A stretch of 64,000 nucleotides of DNA from an uncultured Aquitalea sp. Its GTDB lineage: Bacteria > Pseudomonadota > Gammaproteobacteria > Burkholderiales > Chromobacteriaceae. The stretch lies in NCBI RefSeq assembly GCF_945957525.1, contig NZ_CAMFLA010000019.1, forward strand, positions 1 to 64,000, given 5' to 3'. The translations under genes and the position numbers were made by a program. Below are positions 44,496-52,952 of this stretch, piece by piece (positions within the stretch are counted from its first letter, which is position 1; every line of letters starts with the position of its first letter). The notes below the pieces were generated by a model. It was not told the DNA's origin, searched no databases, and worked only from the letters and a program-made list of their open reading frames with translations.

Positions 44496-44702
44496 TATGT
44501 ATATAACTGGCTGTAATTAAAAGAACATGCTTTTTGTTGTAATGCGACGTTTTCTGACTTTTTCAAGCAGAAAGGTTGACATGAAATGAAAATGGATGTT
44601 CAATTCCAATCAAACTTGATCGCCGATTTGAACACAGCTTGCGGGCGTAAAACAGCTAAAGCGTGGGTAACCAGACACCCATTAGTGTAGAACCTCTGGT
44701 TA

Positions 44703-44768
44703 TATAATCTTTGATTCATTCAGGATTCCATGCATAAAGCCCGCGGCGCAACCGGCGGGCTTTATGCA
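44703..44768 (+). promoter_or_regulatory. metN promoter and leader hairpin
   Basis: A perfect TATAAT (44703-44708) is followed by a leader. In it TGCATAAAGCCCGC (44731-44744) pairs perfectly with GCGGGCTTTATGCA (44755-44768). The 14-bp hairpin ends 15 bases before the metN ATG and directly precedes its GGAG site. It may be an attenuator, or a terminator for an upstream transcript. Confidence 0.5.
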
Positions 44769-44783
44769 TTTCTGGAGTGTTGA

Positions 44784-45521
44784 ATGATTCATCTGCAAAA
44801 CATCCGCAAGCGTTTCCGTCGCCCCGAGGGCGGCTGGTTCGACGCTGTGCGCGATACCTCTCTCTCCATCGCGCCGGGCGAAGTGTTCGGTCTGATCGGT
44901 TTTTCCGGCGCCGGCAAGTCCACCTTGTTGCGACTGATCAATCTGCTGGAGCGTCCAGACGCCGGAGCGGTGATCGTGGACGGGCAGGATCTGACCAGCC
45001 TTGCCCCGCGCGAGCTACGCCGAGCCCGCCAGAACCTGGGCATGGTGTTTCAGCAGTTCAACCTGCTGGCCAATCGCACGGTGGCCGATAATGTGGCGTT
45101 TCCGCTGGAGATTGCCGGCTGGAGCCGCGCCGATATCGAACAACGCGTGGCGGAGTGTCTGGAGGTGGTGGGTTTGCAAGACCGCGCCAACCACTACCCG
45201 GCACAATTGTCCGGTGGCCAGAAGCAACGGGTGGGCATCGCCCGCGCGCTGGCGCCGCGCCCCAAGGTGATTCTGGCGGACGAGCCCACCTCCGCGCTGG
45301 ACCCGAAAACCACCCAATCCATTCTCGATTGCCTGAAAGACATCAACGCCCGTTTCGGCGTCACCGTGGTGATTGTCACGCACGAGATGCATGTGGTGCG
45401 TTCCATTTGCCATCGCGCCGCCGTGCTGGACGCCGGCGAAGTGGTTGAAGTGGTTGACGTGGCCGAAGGGCAGGTGGATGCCCGCTCCGAACTTGCCCGT
45501 TCTTTGCTGGAGGCTGCGTAA
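44784..45521 (+). CDS. metN: methionine ABC transporter ATPase MetN, short form
   Basis: 245 residues with Walker [10 protein letters not shown] (about 38-46), signature [15 protein letters not shown] and Walker [13 protein letters not shown]. Escherichia coli MetN has about 343 residues; the C-terminal regulatory (NIL/C2) domain that senses methionine is absent here. Trans-inhibition by internal methionine is therefore not expected; I recall the Neisseria protein being short in the same way. It heads metNIQ and ends one base before metI. Confidence 0.93.
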   Translation: MIHLQNIRKRFRRPEGGWFDAVRDTSLSIAPGEVFGLIGFSGAGKSTLLRLINLLERPDAGAVIVDGQDLTSLAPRELRRARQNLGMVFQQFNLLANRTVADNVAFPLEIAGWSRADIEQRVAECLEVVGLQDRANHYPAQLSGGQKQRVGIARALAPRPKVILADEPTSALDPKTTQSILDCLKDINARFGVTVVIVTHEMHVVRSICHRAAVLDAGEVVEVVDVAEGQVDARSELARSLLEAA

Positions 45522-45522
45522 C

Positions 45523-46209
45523 ATGGAACCAATCACTTTCGCCTCCGCCCTCGCCAACCTCAGCAGCATGGCCCCGGAAATCTGGCAGGCCTGCCGCGAA
45601 ACCGCGCTGATGCTGGGCATTGGCCTGTTTACCGCCATTTTGCTGGGCGGACCGCTGGGCATCATTCTGTATTTGTCCCAGCCGGGCCAGCTGTTTGCCA
45701 ACCGCGTCGTCAACGGCGTGCTGGGCTGGCTGGTCAATCTGGTTCGCTCGTTCCCCTTCATCATCCTGATGGTGTCGCTGGTGCCGCTGACGCGCGTGCT
45801 GGTGGGCAGCACCATCGGCCCCATTGCCGCTGCCGTGCCGCTGTCCTTTGCCGCCATTCCCTATTTTGCCCGGCTGGTGGAGCAAACCCTGCGCGAGATT
45901 CCGCGCGGTGTGGTGGAGGCTGCCGAGGCCATGGGCGCCAGCCCGCTGCAGATCATCGTCAAAGTGTTGCTGAACGAGGCGCGATCCGGCCTGATTTCCA
46001 GCCTCACCATTCTTACCATCAGCTTTCTCAGCTATTCGGCGGTAGCCGGCGTAGTAGGCGGCGGCGGCATTGGCGACCTGGCCATCCGCTACGGCTACTA
46101 CCGTTTCCAGACCGATGTGATGGTAGCCATGGTGCTGCTGCTGGTGGTGATCGTGCAGATCATCCAGTTTGCCGGCAATCGTCTGGCAGCCCATCTGGAC
46201 AAACGCTGA
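45523..46209 (+). CDS. metI: methionine ABC transporter permease MetI
   Basis: 228 residues with five membrane helices and the BPD permease EAA loop ([20 protein letters not shown], about 132-151). It forms the inner-membrane dimer that MetN drives. The ATG at 45523 is one base after the metN stop; longer frames overlap metN and lack support. Confidence 0.95.
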   Translation: MEPITFASALANLSSMAPEIWQACRETALMLGIGLFTAILLGGPLGIILYLSQPGQLFANRVVNGVLGWLVNLVRSFPFIILMVSLVPLTRVLVGSTIGPIAAAVPLSFAAIPYFARLVEQTLREIPRGVVEAAEAMGASPLQIIVKVLLNEARSGLISSLTILTISFLSYSAVAGVVGGGGIGDLAIRYGYYRFQTDVMVAMVLLLVVIVQIIQFAGNRLAAHLDKR

Positions 46210-46280
46210 TTTTGATTCCGGACGCCGGCCTCACGAGGGCGGGGCGTCCACCCTTACCCAAGCATTCGAAGGAGAAAACA

Positions 46281-47090
46281 ATGCGCAGATTCGTTATCAA
46301 GGCAGTTGCCGCTTCCGTACTGGGCCTGGCTTTTGCCGGCGCCGCCCTGGCCGCCGACCCGGCCAAGAAGGAAATCGTCATCGGTACTACCGTGGGCGAC
46401 TTTGGCGATATGGTGAAGCAGTCCATCAAGCCGATTCTGGAAAAGCAGGGCTATTCCGTGAAGCTGGTGGAGTTTTCCGACTACGTGCGTCCCAATCTGG
46501 CGCTGCAGGAAGGCTCGCTGGATGTGAACGTGTTCCAGCACAAGCCGTATCTGGACAACTTCGCCAAAGAGCACAAGCTGTCGCTGAAAGAAGTGTTCCA
46601 AGTGCCGACCGCGCCGCTGGGCATCTACCCGGGCAAGCTGAAGTCGCTGAAGGATGTAAAGGAAGGCGCTACCGTTTCCGCGCCCAATGATCCGTCCAAC
46701 TTCGCCCGCGCACTGGTGATGCTGAATGATCTGGGCTGGGTAAAGCTGAAGCCGGGCATCAATCCGCTGACTGCTTCCGAACGCGATATCGCCCAGAACG
46801 TGAAAAAGGTGAAGCTGGTGCAACTGGAAGCCGCGCAGCTGCCGCGTTCCCGCAATGACGTGGACTTTGCCGTGATCAACGGCAACTACGCCACCTCGTC
46901 CGGCATCAAGCTGACCGAAGCCGTGTATCAGGAAAAGAGCTACGCCTATGTGAACTGGGGCGTGGTTCGCGCCGCCGACGCCGCGAAGCCGTGGGCCAAG
47001 GACGTGATTGCCGCCTACAACAGCAAGGATTTCCAGAGCTGGGCCAAACAGAAGTACGCCGGCTACAAGCTGCCGCAAAACTGGAAGTAA
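46281..47090 (+). CDS. metQ: methionine-binding protein MetQ (not a lipoprotein)
   Basis: 269 residues of the NlpA/MetQ family: IVIGTTVGDFGDMVKQSIKP (about 34-53), the substrate region GSLDVNVFQHKPYLDNFAKE, and NGNYATSSG. The signal peptide ends LAFAGAALAADP with no lipobox Cys. The protein should therefore be free in the periplasm, unlike the usual lipoprotein form. The ATG at 46281 follows GGAGAAAACA. Confidence 0.93.
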   Translation: MRRFVIKAVAASVLGLAFAGAALAADPAKKEIVIGTTVGDFGDMVKQSIKPILEKQGYSVKLVEFSDYVRPNLALQEGSLDVNVFQHKPYLDNFAKEHKLSLKEVFQVPTAPLGIYPGKLKSLKDVKEGATVSAPNDPSNFARALVMLNDLGWVKLKPGINPLTASERDIAQNVKKVKLVQLEAAQLPRSRNDVDFAVINGNYATSSGIKLTEAVYQEKSYAYVNWGVVRAADAAKPWAKDVIAAYNSKDFQSWAKQKYAGYKLPQNWK

Positions 47091-47116
47091 ACGTTGACGC
47101 ATCCACCGGATGCAAA

Positions 47117-47145
47117 ACGGCCGGGCAGGCCCGGCCGTGGTTTGA
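47117..47145 (+). terminator. first terminator after metQ
   Basis: ACGGCCGGGC/GCCCGGCCGT stem with a very short loop, followed by GGTTTGATTTT. It closes metNIQ. Confidence 0.7.
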
Positions 47146-47179
47146 TTTTCTTGTAACACTCCTGGCTACAAGCATTGAT

Positions 47180-47205
47180 GGAGGGCATCTTGCCCTCCTT
47201 TTTTT
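47180..47205 (+). terminator. second terminator after metQ
   Basis: GGAGGGCA/TGCCCTCC with loop TCT is followed by seven T. It overlaps the stop codon of the convergent VOC gene. Confidence 0.85.
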
Positions 47206-47575
47206 ATTTGGCCATGGTGAAACAGCACAACTTGTTGCCGTCCAGATCGCGGAAGTAAGCACCGTAGAAATCATCGCCGCGCAGGCCGGGCGCGCCTTCA
47301 TCCTGGCTGCCCAGTTGCAGCGCATGAGCATGCAGCTTGTCGACGCTGGCGCGGCTGTCCACGTAGAAACCCACCATCACGCCGTTGCCCACGGTGGCGG
47401 CTTCGCCATTGTAGGGCTTCATGATGGCCAGTTGCGGGCGTTCCGGATGAGTGCCCCAGCAAATGCCGCGATCCATCTCCCACAAGCGCTTGGCGCCGAT
47501 GTCCGCCAGCAGGGTATCGTAGAAGGCGGCGGCGCGTTGCATATCGTTGCTGCCCAAGGTGACGTAACCGATCAT
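47204..47575 (-). CDS. VOC (glyoxalase/dioxygenase fold) protein
   Basis: 123 residues with the beta-alpha-beta3 VOC pattern (MIGYVTLGSNDMQRAAAFYD at the start; FRDLDGNKLCCF at the end). The ATG at 47575 follows AGGAGAAAAGC. Its stop codon lies in the metQ terminator. Substrate unknown. It is adjacent to a second VOC gene on the same strand; the pair are diverged paralogues rather than a recent duplication. Confidence 0.85.
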   Translation of the reverse strand: MIGYVTLGSNDMQRAAAFYDTLLADIGAKRLWEMDRGICWGTHPERPQLAIMKPYNGEAATVGNGVMVGFYVDSRASVDKLHAHALQLGSQDEGAPGLRGDDFYGAYFRDLDGNKLCCFTMAK

Positions 47576-47704
47576 GCTTTTCTCCTGAATGGCGGGAGGT
47601 GTTCCCGCGGGGTGCCGCAAGCGGCGAGGGTGAGATGGCTTCATCCTGCGCGCAGGATGCCGGTGAGATCGCCGGCGCATGCGCCGTTTGCGTGAAACGG
47701 GGAC

Positions 47705-48109
47705 TTATTCGGATACCGTGAAGGGGGTGTCGCCGGAAGGTTTGCCGAAGGCGGCCTTGACGCCGGGCGGGCAGAACAGCAGCACTTCGTTGCCGTCCGG
47801 GTCGCGCACGGTGAGTGAAGGTTCTGGCGCGGTGGGGCTGGTGGGCACCGGACGACCGCCATTGTCCAGCGCGGCGATCTGGCAACGCTGCAGGCTGGCG
47901 GGGGAGTCGCAACGGAAAGCCAGTTGCACTTGTTTGTCCGGCGCGCCGGCGGTGATGAGCAGCTCATCGCTTTCCAGCCTGTCGTCGCTCAGGCTGGGTG
48001 CAGGGCGATCAAGCGCTGTCAGCAGGGCGGCGTAAAAGCGTTGGCAGGCGGCGAAATTGGCGGCCTGCAAATGAACGTGGTTCACCAGTCTCTGGTTGAG
48101 GTATTCCAT
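47705..48109 (-). CDS. VOC protein, second copy
   Basis: 134 residues, N-terminus LNQRLVNHVHLQAANFAACQ and C-terminal DPDGNEVLLF typical of VOC. The ATG at 48109 follows AGAGGAG. It is 129 bases upstream of the other VOC gene on the same strand and may share its transcript. Function unknown; it could act on small electrophiles or catechols. Confidence 0.8.
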   Translation of the reverse strand: MEYLNQRLVNHVHLQAANFAACQRFYAALLTALDRPAPSLSDDRLESDELLITAGAPDKQVQLAFRCDSPASLQRCQIAALDNGGRPVPTSPTAPEPSLTVRDPDGNEVLLFCPPGVKAAFGKPSGDTPFTVSE

Positions 48110-48238
48110 GGGACGTCTCCTCTTTGTCTTGTCGCGTCGTCGGCATGTCTGCCGGGCGCGCTGCCTGTGTGCGGCTGTTTGTCCCATGATACGCCCGGCA
48201 GGTTCCGTGCGCATCCTCAAGCTTTCACAGACTTTTCC

Positions 48239-48892
48239 TTACCTTTGCAGCCATTCTTCCACGAACTGATCGCGAAATTCGTAGAGTCTGCGCACCCTTT
48301 CCTCTGCGATGGCGCGGCCGGCTGCGGTCTGCATCATGGCGGGCAGGCGCGCCAGTTTCACTTCGATGTGGTCCAGCGCGTATTCGCGGTCGTCCAGCGC
48401 GCGGCCCTCGCCCAGCGGGCTGTCGGGATGGGCCAGGCTGCGGCCCATGCGGCCCGAGGTGTAGAACATGCGAGCCAGCCCGATCATGCCCAGCGCATCC
48501 ATGCGGTCCGCGTCCTGCACGATGCGGGCTTCAGGCGTGGTAGGCGCGATATTGGCGGAAAAACTGTGCGCTTCGATGGCGTGGGCCACGCCGGGCAGCA
48601 GGTCTGCCGGGAAGCCGGCGGCGGTCAGCAGGTCTGCCGCTTTCTGCGCAGCCTGACGCGAGGCAAGATGGCGTTCCGGATGGTTCTTGGGCAGGTTGAC
48701 GAGATCGTGCAGGTAGCAGGCGGCCATGACAGTCAGCGCGTCGGCTTCGGGGTGCTGCTCGAGAATGCGGCGCGCCACGGCCCAAACGCGGTGGAAGTGG
48801 GAAAGATCGTGTGCGCCGTCTTCGTCGGCGGGTTGCTGCAGCAAGAGATCGATCAGGCGGGGTTGCCAGTGGGGTAGGCGTGGGTCGGACAT
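48239..48892 (-). CDS. HD-domain phosphohydrolase
   Basis: 217 residues, similar to YedJ-type HD hydrolases. Metal ligands: His in DLSHFHRVW (about 29-37), the HD dyad in CYLHDLVNLPKN (about 59-70), and Asp in RIVQDADRMDALG (about 122-134). It probably hydrolyses a nucleotide or related phosphate ester. It begins 148 bases downstream of the psuG stop on the same strand, separated by the inverted-motif hairpin. Confidence 0.87.
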   Translation of the reverse strand: MSDPRLPHWQPRLIDLLLQQPADEDGAHDLSHFHRVWAVARRILEQHPEADALTVMAACYLHDLVNLPKNHPERHLASRQAAQKAADLLTAAGFPADLLPGVAHAIEAHSFSANIAPTTPEARIVQDADRMDALGMIGLARMFYTSGRMGRSLAHPDSPLGEGRALDDREYALDHIEVKLARLPAMMQTAAGRAIAEERVRRLYEFRDQFVEEWLQR

Positions 48893-48992
48893 GGTTTTCT
48901 CCCTTGGGGCTGGCGATTACACCGCCGGACAATGTTGCCGTCAAGCGCGCGGTAGTCAGTCGAGAATCGGCGGCGGCTTGCAGCCCGGGCAA

Positions 48993-49018
48993 GGTTGGCC
49001 GAAGGTTTTCGGCCAACC
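48993..49018. repeat. hairpin built from two inverted TTGGCCGAA motifs
   Basis: GGTTGGCCGAA and TTCGGCCAACC form an 11-bp perfect stem with loop GGTT, holding motif copies at 48995-49003 and 49008-49016. It lies 22 bases past the psuG stop and may terminate psuKG, but no T run follows. Confidence 0.85.
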
Positions 49019-49040
49019 CTGAGGCACAGGGATAGCGCGA

Positions 49041-49967
49041 TCAGGCAGCCAGTTCGCAGTAACGCGCGGCGATGGCCGAGGCCAGGCGGGCGTTGTTGAG
49101 CACTAACTGGATGTTGGCGGCCAGACTGTTGCCACCGGTGAGCTCGCATACACGGGCCAGCAGGAAGGGGGTGGATTCCTTGCCGCCGATTTTCTGTTCG
49201 ACCGCTTCCGCCAGCGCCTGTTCGATGGCGGCGTCGATCTTGTCGCGCGGCATGGCGAAGGCTTCCGGAATGGGGTTGGCCACCACCATGCCGCCCTTCA
49301 GTTGCAGGTCCTGCTTGGCTTTCATGGCAGCGGCGATGTCGGCCGCTTCGTCCAGCCGGTAATCCACGCCGAAAGCGCTGTCGCGGGTGAAGAATGCCGG
49401 CAGTTGGTCCGTGCGGTAGCCGATGACCGGCACGCCGTGGGTTTCCAGATATTCTAGCGTCAGGCCCAGGTCCAGAATCGACTTGGCGCCGGCGCAGACG
49501 ACGGTGACCGGGGTTTGCGCCAGTTCTTGCAGGTCGGCGGAAACGTCAAAGCTGCGTTCCGCGCCGCGATGCACGCCGCCAATGCCGCCGGTGGCGAATA
49601 CGCGGATGCCTGCCATATGGGCCACGATCATGGTGGAGGCCACGGTGGTGGCGCCGGTTTTGCCGGCGGCGACGATGAAGGGGATGTCGCGGCGGCTGAC
49701 TTTGACCACATCGCGGCCGGACTTGCCCAGATGCTCGATGTCTTCCGGCGTCAGGCCGGCTTTCAGGCGACCTTTGATGATGGCAATGGTGGCCGGCACC
49801 GCGCCGTGCGCGCGGACTTCCGCTTCCACTTTCAAAGCGGTTTCCACGTTTTGCGGGTAGGGCATGCCGTGGGAAATGATGGTGGATTCCAGCGCGACGA
49901 CCGGGCGGTTGGCGGCCAGCGCGGTGGCGACTTCGGGGTGGATGTCCAGATGTGTGGCGAGAGTCAT
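49041..49967 (-). CDS. psuG: pseudouridine-5'-phosphate glycosidase
   Basis: 308 residues. The family start [20 protein letters not shown] (about 24-43), the catalytic Lys region [27 protein letters not shown], and NPIPEAF are all present. PsuG splits pseudouridine 5'-phosphate into uracil and ribose 5-phosphate. Its ATG overlaps the psuK stop by four bases (ATGA), so kinase and glycosidase are coupled. Confidence 0.95.
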   Translation of the reverse strand: MTLATHLDIHPEVATALAANRPVVALESTIISHGMPYPQNVETALKVEAEVRAHGAVPATIAIIKGRLKAGLTPEDIEHLGKSGRDVVKVSRRDIPFIVAAGKTGATTVASTMIVAHMAGIRVFATGGIGGVHRGAERSFDVSADLQELAQTPVTVVCAGAKSILDLGLTLEYLETHGVPVIGYRTDQLPAFFTRDSAFGVDYRLDEAADIAAAMKAKQDLQLKGGMVVANPIPEAFAMPRDKIDAAIEQALAEAVEQKIGGKESTPFLLARVCELTGGNSLAANIQLVLNNARLASAIAARYCELAA

Positions 49968-51073
49968 GCGGTCTCCTGCGAGGAAGAAGTGGCGGTCAGG
50001 AAATGTTGAACGGCGCTGCCCGACAGGGTGGGGCAGGTGGTGCCGGCGTATTGCAGGGTGAGCGCGGCGCAGCCTTGGGCAAAACGCACGGCGTCGGCCA
50101 GCGGCATGTCCGCCAGCCAACCATGCGCCAGCCCGGCCATTAGGGCGTCGCCCGCGCCGGTGGCGTTGACGATATCGACAAGGGGGGCCGGCAGGCGGCC
50201 GCGCACGCCGGCAGCGGTGCTGAAATGAATGCCTTCATCGGCCATGCTCAGCACCAGTTGTTGCACGCCCTGCGCGTGGAACCAGTGCATGACGGCGGGA
50301 ATGTCGGCGGCGGATTCCAGCGGCAGGCCGGAGAGCTGCGTCGCTTCGATGCGATTGGGCTTGAGCGTGTGGATCTTGCCAAGCCAGGGGCGCAAACGCT
50401 GGGCTTTGAAGGCGGACACGGTGTCGACGAATACCGGCGTGTCGCCAGCTTCGGCAAACAACCAGGCCAGCGCATCGGCGGACAGGTTGGCGTCCGCCAC
50501 GATCAGGGCGGCATGGCGTACCAGTTCGCGCTGTTCGGCCAGTTGCGCCGGACCCAGTCGCTCCAGAATGGCCATGTCGTTGATGGCGATGGCCATATCG
50601 CCATCCGGGCCGTGGATGGACAGATAGGTGGAGGTAGCGGCGTCGGGCAGCACCAGGCACGGGCGGACGTCCACGCCGGCGCGCTGGGTGATGTCCAGCA
50701 GCGAACGGCCGTGAATGTCATCGCCCACGCAGCTGATCAGCCGGCAATCTTCGCCCAGCCGCGCCAGGTTTTCGGCAATGTTGCGCCCCACTCCGCCGGG
50801 CGAGCAGCTCACCGCCCCGGGGTTGGAATCGCCAAAGCGCAGGGCTTGGCGGGTGGCGCCGCGGATGTCCATATTGGCGCCGCCCAGCACCACCACATGG
50901 CGCTGACCGGAGAGAATATAGCCCTTGCCGAGGATATGGCCCTTTTGCATCAGGTTCATGATGTGGCCAGCCACGGCGGAGCGGCTGATGCCGAGTTGAT
51001 CCGCCAGCTGCTGCTGGGGGATCAGCGGGTCTTGCCGCAAGAGGGTGAGAATCTGTTGCTCGCGTTCAGTCAT
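49964..51073 (-). CDS. psuK: pseudouridine kinase with N-terminal HTH
   Basis: 369 residues. The first 55 ([20 protein letters not shown] and following) form a winged-helix DNA-binding domain. The rest is a PfkB kinase with [25 protein letters not shown] and the anion-hole/catalytic Asp in [16 protein letters not shown] (about 313-328). The kinase phosphorylates pseudouridine for PsuG. The HTH suggests autoregulation; an inverted repeat (51076-51108) lies just upstream of the start. The ATG at 51073 is chosen; a TTG three codons upstream is possible. Confidence 0.9.
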   Translation of the reverse strand: MTEREQQILTLLRQDPLIPQQQLADQLGISRSAVAGHIMNLMQKGHILGKGYILSGQRHVVVLGGANMDIRGATRQALRFGDSNPGAVSCSPGGVGRNIAENLARLGEDCRLISCVGDDIHGRSLLDITQRAGVDVRPCLVLPDAATSTYLSIHGPDGDMAIAINDMAILERLGPAQLAEQRELVRHAALIVADANLSADALAWLFAEAGDTPVFVDTVSAFKAQRLRPWLGKIHTLKPNRIEATQLSGLPLESAADIPAVMHWFHAQGVQQLVLSMADEGIHFSTAAGVRGRLPAPLVDIVNATGAGDALMAGLAHGWLADMPLADAVRFAQGCAALTLQYAGTTCPTLSGSAVQHFLTATSSSQETA

Positions 51074-51075
51074 TG

Positions 51076-51108
51076 CAAACAAATGTTTGTTAAATAAACT
51101 TTTGTTTG
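51076..51108. promoter_or_regulatory. candidate operator of psuKG
   Basis: CAAACAAA (51076-51083) and TTTGTTTG (51101-51108) form a perfect inverted repeat, with further AAACA/TGTTT halves inside. It ends three bases before the psuK start and is A/T-rich in a GC-rich genome. Confidence 0.6.
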
Positions 51109-51403
51109 AATGGTAGGGCGAGGCGAGGGGCTTGTCAATGTGCAGGCAGCCGGGTTTGCATGCAGCGGTGCATTCCTGCCTGTAAGGAGGGATGCGATGC
51201 CGGCGCGAGAGGCGGCGGCAGAAGAAAAGCCCGGTTCACGCATCGTGTCCCGGGCTTCGGCAAACCTGGTGTTAGACCCGCTGACAAAAAACCTGTCCCG
51301 GTGTTGCGCCTGCGGGCCGCAGTCCGGGTGTCGCCAGCGTCGGCACACCCTGATTCAGGGTGTCTGCGAGGTTTTGACTGCGGCTCTTGGCGGGAAGAAG
51401 GAC
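51083..51403. other. 321-base gap between psuK and the DJ-1/PfpI gene
   Basis: It contains the psuKG control region at the left. At 51345-51363 it has a 9-bp hairpin (ACACCCTGA/TCAGGGTGT) downstream of the minus-strand PfpI gene, without T run. AGCCCGG/CCGGGCT halves lie at about 51227-51256. No gene is seen. Confidence 0.4.
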
Positions 51404-52000
51404 TCAGCAGAAAGGGCGTACCGTATCCAGCAGTTTGTCTACGTAGGCGTCTTTCTCGCCCACTGGCGCGGCGTAGTACAAAGCTTCGCGCGTGGCGGAT
51501 TCGCCCGCGCCTTTGAGCATTGCCCAAGCGGAGAGATAGGGTGCGGACAGGCAGCCGCCGGCGGTGGCGACATTGCCTTGCGCGGCGAAGGGCGCGTCAA
51601 TCACATTGATGCCCTCCTGTTCAACCCAGGGCTTGGTGCGCAGGTCGGTACAGGCCGGCACGTCTTGCAGCAGACCCAGCTTGGCCATCAACAGCGTACC
51701 TGAGCATTGCCCGCCTATCAGCTGGCGAGCGGGGTTTAACTGCAAGCGGCCCAGCACGGCTTCATCATTGGCAATGTCGCGCGTCATTACGCCGCTGCCG
51801 AACAGCACGATATCAGCCTGATTGGCGAATTCCAGCGGCTGCTGGCCTTGCATTTCGAGTCCGTTCATGGACACCACGCGGTCTTGCGGCGTGGTGATGA
51901 AAGCGTGCCAGCCAAACGGGTGCAAGCGGTTGAGCAGACCGTAGGCAATGAAGGAGTCCAGCTCGTTGAAACCGGGAAAAGTGAGTACCGCGATTTTCAT
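51404..52000 (-). CDS. DJ-1/PfpI family protein
   Basis: 198 residues with the class I glutamine amidotransferase-like fold. The nucleophile elbow Cys is in LIGGQCSGTLLMAKLG (about 94-109). The N-terminus KIAVLTFPGFNELDSFIAYG has the conserved Asp/Glu. It is similar to ThiJ/PfpI and isonitrile hydratase-like members; the true substrate is unclear. It stands alone. Confidence 0.85.
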   Translation of the reverse strand: MKIAVLTFPGFNELDSFIAYGLLNRLHPFGWHAFITTPQDRVVSMNGLEMQGQQPLEFANQADIVLFGSGVMTRDIANDEAVLGRLQLNPARQLIGGQCSGTLLMAKLGLLQDVPACTDLRTKPWVEQEGINVIDAPFAAQGNVATAGGCLSAPYLSAWAMLKGAGESATREALYYAAPVGEKDAYVDKLLDTVRPFC

Positions 52001-52120
52001 GAATCAACCCTCGTGATGTGTCCGGCGCAGACTTGTCGCGCGCAGCCAACAAAGTCGGCAAGTTTATGCTGATGTTATACCCTCTTGTCGAAATATATCT
52101 TGTTTTGTACGAACAAGGTC

Positions 52121-52244
52121 TATAAAGAACACATCAGCGTCGTTTTGCGGCTTGCGCATAAACGACAAGAACAAAAGAGGGCCAACAGAGGAACAACCGG
52201 GGGAAGGGAAATTGCCCGCCAGCAACAGTGGCGGGCTTTTTTTT
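52121..52244 (+). ncRNA. candidate small RNA
   Basis: TATAAA (52121-52126) may be a -10 box. Then comes an 11-bp hairpin (GTCGTTTTGCG with CGCATAAACGAC, one bulged T, loop GCTTG; 52139-52166) and a purine-rich single-stranded part (52167-52213). A strong terminator (GCCCGCCA/TGGCGGGC, then eight T; 52214-52244) follows. No protein gene precedes this terminator on the plus strand, and no open frame of note fills it. The layout is that of a trans-acting sRNA. The promoter is weak evidence and the start is uncertain. Confidence 0.5.
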
Positions 52245-52252
52245 GTCTGCGC

Positions 52253-52696
52253 TCAGCTAAGTTGGCAGCGCATCAGCAGCCGGGGTTCTCCGGCGCCGAA
52301 GTACGCCGGGTCCAGATGATCCACCTGAAAGCCGTGCCTTTGGTAAAGACCTACCGCCGGGTTGTCCGGATGCGCAGTCAGCAGCGCTGTCTTGCAGCCT
52401 CGCTTCTTCAGCACGTCCAGCGCGGCGATCAGCAAGCGTTTGCCCGTGCCCTGTCCACGCGCGGAGTCCAGCACACCCAGCGACATGATCCAGGCTTCGC
52501 CGGCTTGCCCGGCAGGGCAGGAAAGTATGTAGCCGACGACGCGGCCATCGGTTTCTGCCAACAGGAGTTGCTCAGGCCACATGTCCACGGCCTGGCGGAA
52601 AAAGAAATCGGGGTAGGGCGGGTCGCCGAACACTGCGCGCTCGATGGCAAAAACAGCGGGGACATCCTGCGGCGCGGCGGGACGAATCACAAGCAT
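52253..52696 (-). CDS. GNAT N-acetyltransferase
   Basis: 147 residues with the acetyl-CoA motif ARGQGTGKRLLIAAL (about 79-93) and the C-terminal AVGLYQRHGF (about 112-121). Similar to RimI-type acetyltransferases acting on protein N-termini or small amines. It stands alone, with a terminator hairpin upstream (52716) and the candidate sRNA terminator at its 3' side. Confidence 0.88.
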   Translation of the reverse strand: MLVIRPAAPQDVPAVFAIERAVFGDPPYPDFFFRQAVDMWPEQLLLAETDGRVVGYILSCPAGQAGEAWIMSLGVLDSARGQGTGKRLLIAALDVLKKRGCKTALLTAHPDNPAVGLYQRHGFQVDHLDPAYFGAGEPRLLMRCQLS

Positions 52697-52715
52697 GAAG
52701 TCTTCCTGAGAGCAA

Positions 52716-52754
52716 CAAAAAGGCTGCGTGTTAAACCATGTGGCAGCCTTTTTG
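52716..52754. terminator. bidirectional terminator
   Basis: CAAAAAGGCTGC and GCAGCCTTTTTG form a 12-bp stem around a 15-base loop. T runs occur on both strands. It follows the decayed chemoreceptor tail on the minus strand. Confidence 0.75.
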
Positions 52755-52789
52755 TAAAGCGCCGGGTGTATTGCCTGGCGCTGTCAGGG

Positions 52790-52857
52790 TCAGAGCGTGT
52801 AGCCGTGCAGGGTGGCAATCTGCTGGCGAGCCAGATCATTCAGCCTTTGTGCGCTGG
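52790..52857 (-). pseudogene. decayed 3' end of a second chemoreceptor gene
   Basis: Bases 52807-52856 match 52970-53019 (3' end of the intact chemoreceptor gene) in 48 of 50 positions. The reading frame is kept to a stop codon: [20 protein letters not shown] against [20 protein letters not shown]. The similarity ends abruptly upstream. It is the remnant of a tandem copy, deleted down to its last 20 codons, and its own terminator (52716) follows. Confidence 0.8.
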
Positions 52858-52895
52858 GCAGGTGTGCGCCAGGGAGAGGAACGATTGCGGGCGTG

Positions 52896-52928
52896 AAAAA
52901 GCAAATGGCCGGGCGATGCCCGGCCATT
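52896..52928 (-). terminator. terminator after the chemoreceptor gene
   Basis: On the minus strand AATGGCCGGGC/GCCCGGCCATT with loop ATC is followed by TTTGCTTTTT. It is 25 bases past the stop. Confidence 0.85.
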
Positions 52929-52952
52929 GGTCAGCAAGATGCGAGGGGTGAT

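Noticed and set aside
44576-44605. TTGACA at 44576 as the metN -35 box
   Set aside because: No -10 box lies 16-18 bases downstream; the only good TATAAT is about 120 bases further on.
51345-51363. Hairpin ACACCCTGA/TCAGGGTGT as a terminator of the pfpI gene
   Set aside because: The stem is perfect, but the loop is a single base and no T run follows on either strand. I mention it only in the gap note.
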